The position numbers were made by a program, and so were the translations under genes. Positions 19,701 through 23,094 of a stretch of DNA of 23,094 nt are shown piece by piece; positions within the stretch are counted from its first letter, which is position 1; every line of letters starts with the position of its first letter. Location of the stretch: the NCBI GenBank assembly GCA_011763485.2, contig JAANSK020251940.1, positions 1 through 23,094 on the forward strand, in the 5' to 3' direction. Origin of the DNA: Isoetes engelmannii (lineage: Eukaryota > Streptophyta > Lycopodiopsida > Isoetales > Isoetaceae). A model generated the notes under the pieces. That model saw only the letters and a program-made list of their open reading frames with translations, did no database searches and was not told the origin of the DNA.

Positions 19701-19907
19701 TTTTTTTTTTTTTTTTTGAAGAACTGAATCACCAACGTATTAAAAGAATGGTAATGTTACAAATCGAGTGAGGAGGAAAAGAGAACTGCCCCAAAGAGAC
19801 AACAATAACTCAACACTCTACAACAGACTCACAAAGAGCTGCAACTCTAATGCTGTACAAACCGCTCATCACCATCCACAATACCTAGGAAGTCCCGCCA
19901 AATGGTG
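19701..19907 (-). mobile_element. 5'-truncated LINE tail, family 1, copy 1c
   Basis: A 207-bp minus-strand LINE insertion nested in the 5' LTR. On plus it begins with a T-run (19698-19717, 20 T in all) and GAAGAACTGAATC. It aligns with copy 1a at 2108-2297 through 'CTGCCCC', 'AAGTCC(C)GCCA(G/A)ATGG(C/T)GAAC' and the poly(A)-side 'GAAGAACT'. Only the 3' UTR and the very end of the coding part remain. The matching AACT at the LINE end and the target suggests microhomology at the 5' junction. The target duplication and the intact 20-base tail indicate endonuclease-primed insertion, younger than the LTR element. Confidence 0.92.
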
Positions 19908-19919
19908 AACTGTAGATTT
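19908..19919. repeat. Right TSD of the LINE tail
   Basis: This is an exact 12-base copy of 19689-19700. It overlaps the AACT that is also expected at this place in the LINE. Confidence 0.92.
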
Positions 19920-20040
19920 GAATATTCTTCATTAGAATTGCATCACTCAACTCAAGTACCAATTGGTCATTGGCTTATGCAAGGTTAGATGGGATATCGG
20001 GTTACCCGGAGGGTTAACCCGGCAGGCCTGTTAGTACAAG

Positions 20041-20052
20041 TGGTATCAGAGC
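20041..20052 (+). other. Primer-binding site for initiator tRNA-Met
   Basis: TGGTATCAGAGC lies two bases after the end of the 5' LTR. It is the 12-base complement of the 3' end of plant initiator tRNA-Met that primes minus-strand DNA synthesis in many Copia and Gypsy elements. It fixes the right end of the LTR and the plus orientation. Confidence 0.95.
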
Positions 20053-21724
20053 ATAGTTTGATCAAGGGGTATTAACTGGATTATGACTCTATTCTAAGGT
20101 TGTTGAATGATGCTAATGATAATTCTTCAGATTATACAGGGATGGTGACCTAAGATGGGTGATGGATCTATCAAGCATGGAATTGGATGTCATACTCAAA
20201 GATATAAATGAAGGATGTTGAGAGAAACGCCTTCATGTAGAGCTTCAATAGTGAGTCTTATAGATGTGGAGGTATGTGTTTTACATATAGTTCTAATCGC
20301 TATGCAATATGTAGAAGGTCTAGTGGACCATATTGGCAAATGTTGAGAATGAAAGAATGCCAAAGAGGTATTCTTTAAGCAAATCATTATGTCATGGAGG
20401 TAGAAGCCTTCCTTATCAGATCACGTGAGTTGTTTCTACATTGAGAAGAGATTAAGTGACTTGTTAGGGGTGGATTAAAGTTTCTAAGACTTTGAGAGTA
20501 TGAGGTGTTAATACACTGGACTTAAGGTCATAACAATGAGACGAAATACTATATGCATTTGACATGTTTATTGCTCAAATTGACAGGATGGCTAGTTTGA
20601 AAATCCTGTGCAGAGAGTTGCGGTGTTGACATAGAAGGAAATGGCTCTATCCCTAATGACCCTATCTGAAGATTAGCTTCTTGTAAGAAGTCTTTTGTTC
20701 AGTTCTTTGTAAGGTTATGGCTGAAGTAGGACTTGGAGGAGTTACTAAAGGAGTTAATTAGATTATGCATGAGAGTATGCAAACAATTCTTGAGTGTATA
20801 AGAGTAGATGTTTCTTTTGGTTGAGGGGTTTTATAGCTTGACTGGTGTTTGAGAGCATCAACATTGCACAATATGAGAGCATGTGGGTATTCTTTATTGA
20901 GATTATTTGCATCTTAAGTAATTTGATAGTTATCCCGTATGTTGAATAGGCTTCTTTGAGAGAATCTATACTGTAGACTATGATTGTAATCGTTCTAGCT
21001 AGGCTCTCTTATATTTATTGTATGTGCTTTAAATCCTTGAGATACCCAGACTGGGGGACTTAACTATGTATTCTACTTGTCACTATCTGGATTTGGCCAC
21101 CCAAGAAGTGTCATATGAGTACATTTCGAGTTCGATCTGAGTATCTATGATGCCATGGTGGGCTTAGTATTCTATAATGCAAACAATTGATTATAGAAAC
21201 GGGTAAATTAATTCTATGGATGAAGTTGCATTATGCTTGATACATTAGCATGGATTATACTTAAGTTTTATCACATTGAATGTGCCTAAGCATAGAATAG
21301 ACAGTTAATAACATTTGAGTTTGGTTTCAAAATACTGATATGCCAAATTGACCGGTAGTCAATACATTTGAGCTATGTAACAGACAAGGCAAGTCTGGAA
21401 AGATATGAGGTGGTCTCGGTATGATAAATCATTTGGCGCTTGAGTATTGAGGTAGCTTGTGCTTGTCAAGGCTAAAAATATTCTTGGAGAATATGGAAGT
21501 CTATATGAATTTGATTCCTTGGGATAGAGACTTTAATATCTGAAGAAGATCAAGATGGTATAAACAAATCCGATTAACTTACAAGTTTTGATATTCCTGG
21601 TAGCTGATCAAGGAAGCAAGAATCATTGTGATTGTATGTAATGTTATTGCTTGAAAATGATCAAAGATATTGGAGGAATGCTCCATTATTCTGGAACGAC
21701 CCATGAGGATATGGGTTGAAATTT
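20053..21724 (+). other. Internal region of the LTR element, no coding domain
   Basis: AT-rich, with stops in all frames. No Gag zinc knuckle, protease DTG/DSG, integrase HHCC or RT (Y/F)xDD motif was found. The one minus frame of note (20196-20387) is antisense to the element and unrecognised. This short interior fits a non-autonomous (LARD/TRIM-like) element or one that lost its genes. Confidence 0.6.
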
Positions 21725-21736
21725 AGAAGGGGAGAA
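21725..21736 (+). other. Polypurine tract
   Basis: AGAAGGGGAGAA lies immediately before the TGTAACGAGC of the 3' LTR. It primes plus-strand synthesis in LTR elements and confirms the orientation and the LTR start. Confidence 0.9.
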
Positions 21737-23094
21737 TGTAACGAGCTTGGCCCGTTCGCAGACATGTTATTTACATTTCCCTATTGATATTTATTGGGAT
21801 TATTTCAATTGGTCACTAAATGAGAAATATATATTATGTATGAGAAGTTTATACAAAATTCATGTGATAAAAGCAAATGACATCGTTCCATAAGGGTTTC
21901 TGGAAGGAGGCAGAAGGAGCAATTTCTAGGCAGTTTTGCTGGTCGAACTTTGGAGCATCATAACTCGGCGACCCCAGATCCAATTCAAGTGATTTTTATT
22001 TTGATGGAAAGGTTTTCGGATTAGCTTTCGGATTGGGTCTGAAAAAGCCGAAATTCATCCGGATGGGGGAGATATGGCAGAAAAAGTGAGGCTGAGTCAG
22101 AATTGACTGCACCACACTATCTTTTTGTACAGCTTGCTTCATGGAGCTAGGAGTTGAAAGGAGGAGATATTTTGAGAAGAAAACAACCATAAGGAGTCAA
22201 AGGATTATTCTTGAAGTGGTTCTCAAGTGGGTGGTTTCCGCTTACACCAGGGGATGCTTAGCTTGCTTAGCTTGTTCTTGTTGTTGAAGAAAAGAACTAG
22301 GATTTAATGGCTTGAACTAAGAGTAGTAAAGGAATCTAAGTGATCTTGCATATTATAGCATCCTAAAATAAACTTTTCCTATAGGGAGGAAATGCTAGAC
22401 CACCTATGTACTTTTGTATAATGCATCTAGACATGCTAAATGCTTGGATACCATAGTTATGTGTCACGGTTGCATTATTGTAGCATATACGTGTTGAATC
22501 TCTGACATCATAATGTGGTAGAACATGAATGTGATCTGTTCTCTATGATATCATTGCAATTGCTGGTATTGTTCTATGTTGTCTGTGGTGAATGCATGGG
22601 AGATGCATGTGAACTATGTCTCTTGACTCTTGGATCATATGATGGTATGAACTATGACATGTGTGACATGTGCTAAGTTCTTGGTTGATGCACGAGTGCA
22701 TGAGCTCTGGGGCCGGGGTCCATTTGTGGTGGCTTGGACTCGCGGTTGTTCTTGTTTTTTACATCGGGCGTTGCCAACCTGGCGAGGGTGCTTCGTCGTG
22801 CTACATGGATTGAAGTGGTCCCCTAAGCGCTAGACGCAGTCTAGGAGGGTGTGTCCACATGAGGCTTACCCTGCCCGTATTTTCTGCAGGGCCTGATCAG
22901 CCCGGATGGCCTGATAGAATCGGAGTAGGCACTGCATGCTTATGGATATCTCATGGTTTCGCATTGTCTTGTGGTTATTTCATGGTTTCTCACTATTGTG
23001 GTTGCCTCATGATTATGCTAGGGCTCTGACATGTGGATTTATAACTTAATTGGATGCATTGATGATGTTCTAGTATTTCTCATAATGGGATCCT
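21737..23094 (+). repeat. 3' LTR, cut by the window end
   Basis: Matches the 5' LTR from base 1 to its position about 19285, with scattered substitutions. It carries segments missing from the 5' LTR: about 76 bases at 22226-22303, including GCTTAGCTTGCTTAGCTTG, and about 26 bases near 22826-22851. The last roughly 750 bases lie beyond the window, so it cannot be seen whether this copy also holds the LINE tail. Confidence 0.9.

Larger units (their letters stand above)
18022..20038 (+). repeat. 5' LTR of the element
   Basis: Starts TGTAACGAGCTTGGCC and ends TTAGTACA (20031-20038), giving TG...CA ends with the short inverted match TGTA/TACA. Its length is 2,017 bases, about 1.8 kb without the LINE tail and duplicated target inside it. 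It lacks about 76 bases near 18513 and about 26 bases near 19030 that are present in the 3' LTR. Small open frames in it (18750-19210, both strands) are in non-coding LTR sequence. Confidence 0.9.
18022..23094 (+). mobile_element. LTR retrotransposon without gag-pol (runs past window end)
   Basis: This is a pair of direct repeats with the hallmarks of an LTR element: a left LTR (18022-20038), a primer-binding site two bases later, an interior of about 1.7 kb, a purine tract and a right LTR starting at 21737. No gag, protease, integrase or RT motifs are visible in the interior, in which all frames are broken by stops. The element is therefore non-autonomous or gutted, and would depend on proteins from a relative. 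The target duplication should be CGTCG (18017-18021); its right copy is outside the window. In the first 185 aligned bases I count about 10 differences between the LTRs, so the insertion is not recent. The superfamily cannot be told without pol. Confidence 0.88.

Overview
This window looks like nuclear DNA from a land plant with a large, repeat-rich genome. Supporting signs are a PLS-type pentatricopeptide-repeat (PPR) remnant, a plant-type GDP-mannose 4,6-dehydratase, LINEs with plant-style reverse transcriptase (RT) and zf-RVT domains, and an LTR element primed by initiator tRNA-Met. The abundance of such repeats and the PPR style would fit a fern or another seed-free plant, but the sequence alone does not settle that. 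There are no bacterial-type operons, CRISPR arrays, tRNAs or rRNAs that I can see. Only one gene is clearly intact.

Layout. 1-314: broken PPR remnant (+). 315-2107: AT-rich, gene-free. 2108-about 4780: 5'-truncated, frameshifted LINE (family 1, copy 1a) on the minus strand, from RT to zf-RVT domain and poly(A). 5207-6822: a complete-looking insertion of 1.6 kb (copy 1b, +) that shares only the 3' end of family 1, carries about four 180-bp monomers near its 5' end and is flanked by an 18-bp target-site duplication (TSD). About 7015-12750: decayed LINE of a second family (+), with an ORF1-like part, an Ala-rich repeat, an endonuclease remnant, an RT with both catalytic Asp codons changed to Asn, and a structured 3' end. 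It is split at 7850-9395 by a 1,546-bp solo LTR with a perfect 5-bp TSD (AGGTG). 12751-14733: gene-poor, with a low-confidence broken minus-strand coding remnant at 13762-14224.

14734-15786 (-): intact, intronless GDP-mannose 4,6-dehydratase, the first committed enzyme of GDP-L-fucose synthesis. Its upstream side carries a small GC-rich patch with a 9-bp palindrome of NotI-type sites. 16500-18021: gene-poor, with one weak coding remnant.

18022 to the window end: an LTR retrotransposon. It has a 2.0-kb 5' LTR, a primer-binding site for initiator tRNA-Met, a 1.7-kb interior with no recognisable gag-pol, a polypurine tract and a 3' LTR cut by the window edge. A 207-bp LINE family-1 tail (copy 1c, -) sits inside the 5' LTR with a perfect 12-bp TSD.

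The main story is a layered retrotransposon landscape whose insertion order can be partly read. The most interesting item is a LINE family with three copies here, one of them a non-autonomous form that keeps only the 3' end. That 3' end, and the 3' end of the unrelated second LINE, both carry a CCC-TTCG-GGG hairpin. This suggests that the shared tail is what the LINE machinery recognises in trans.
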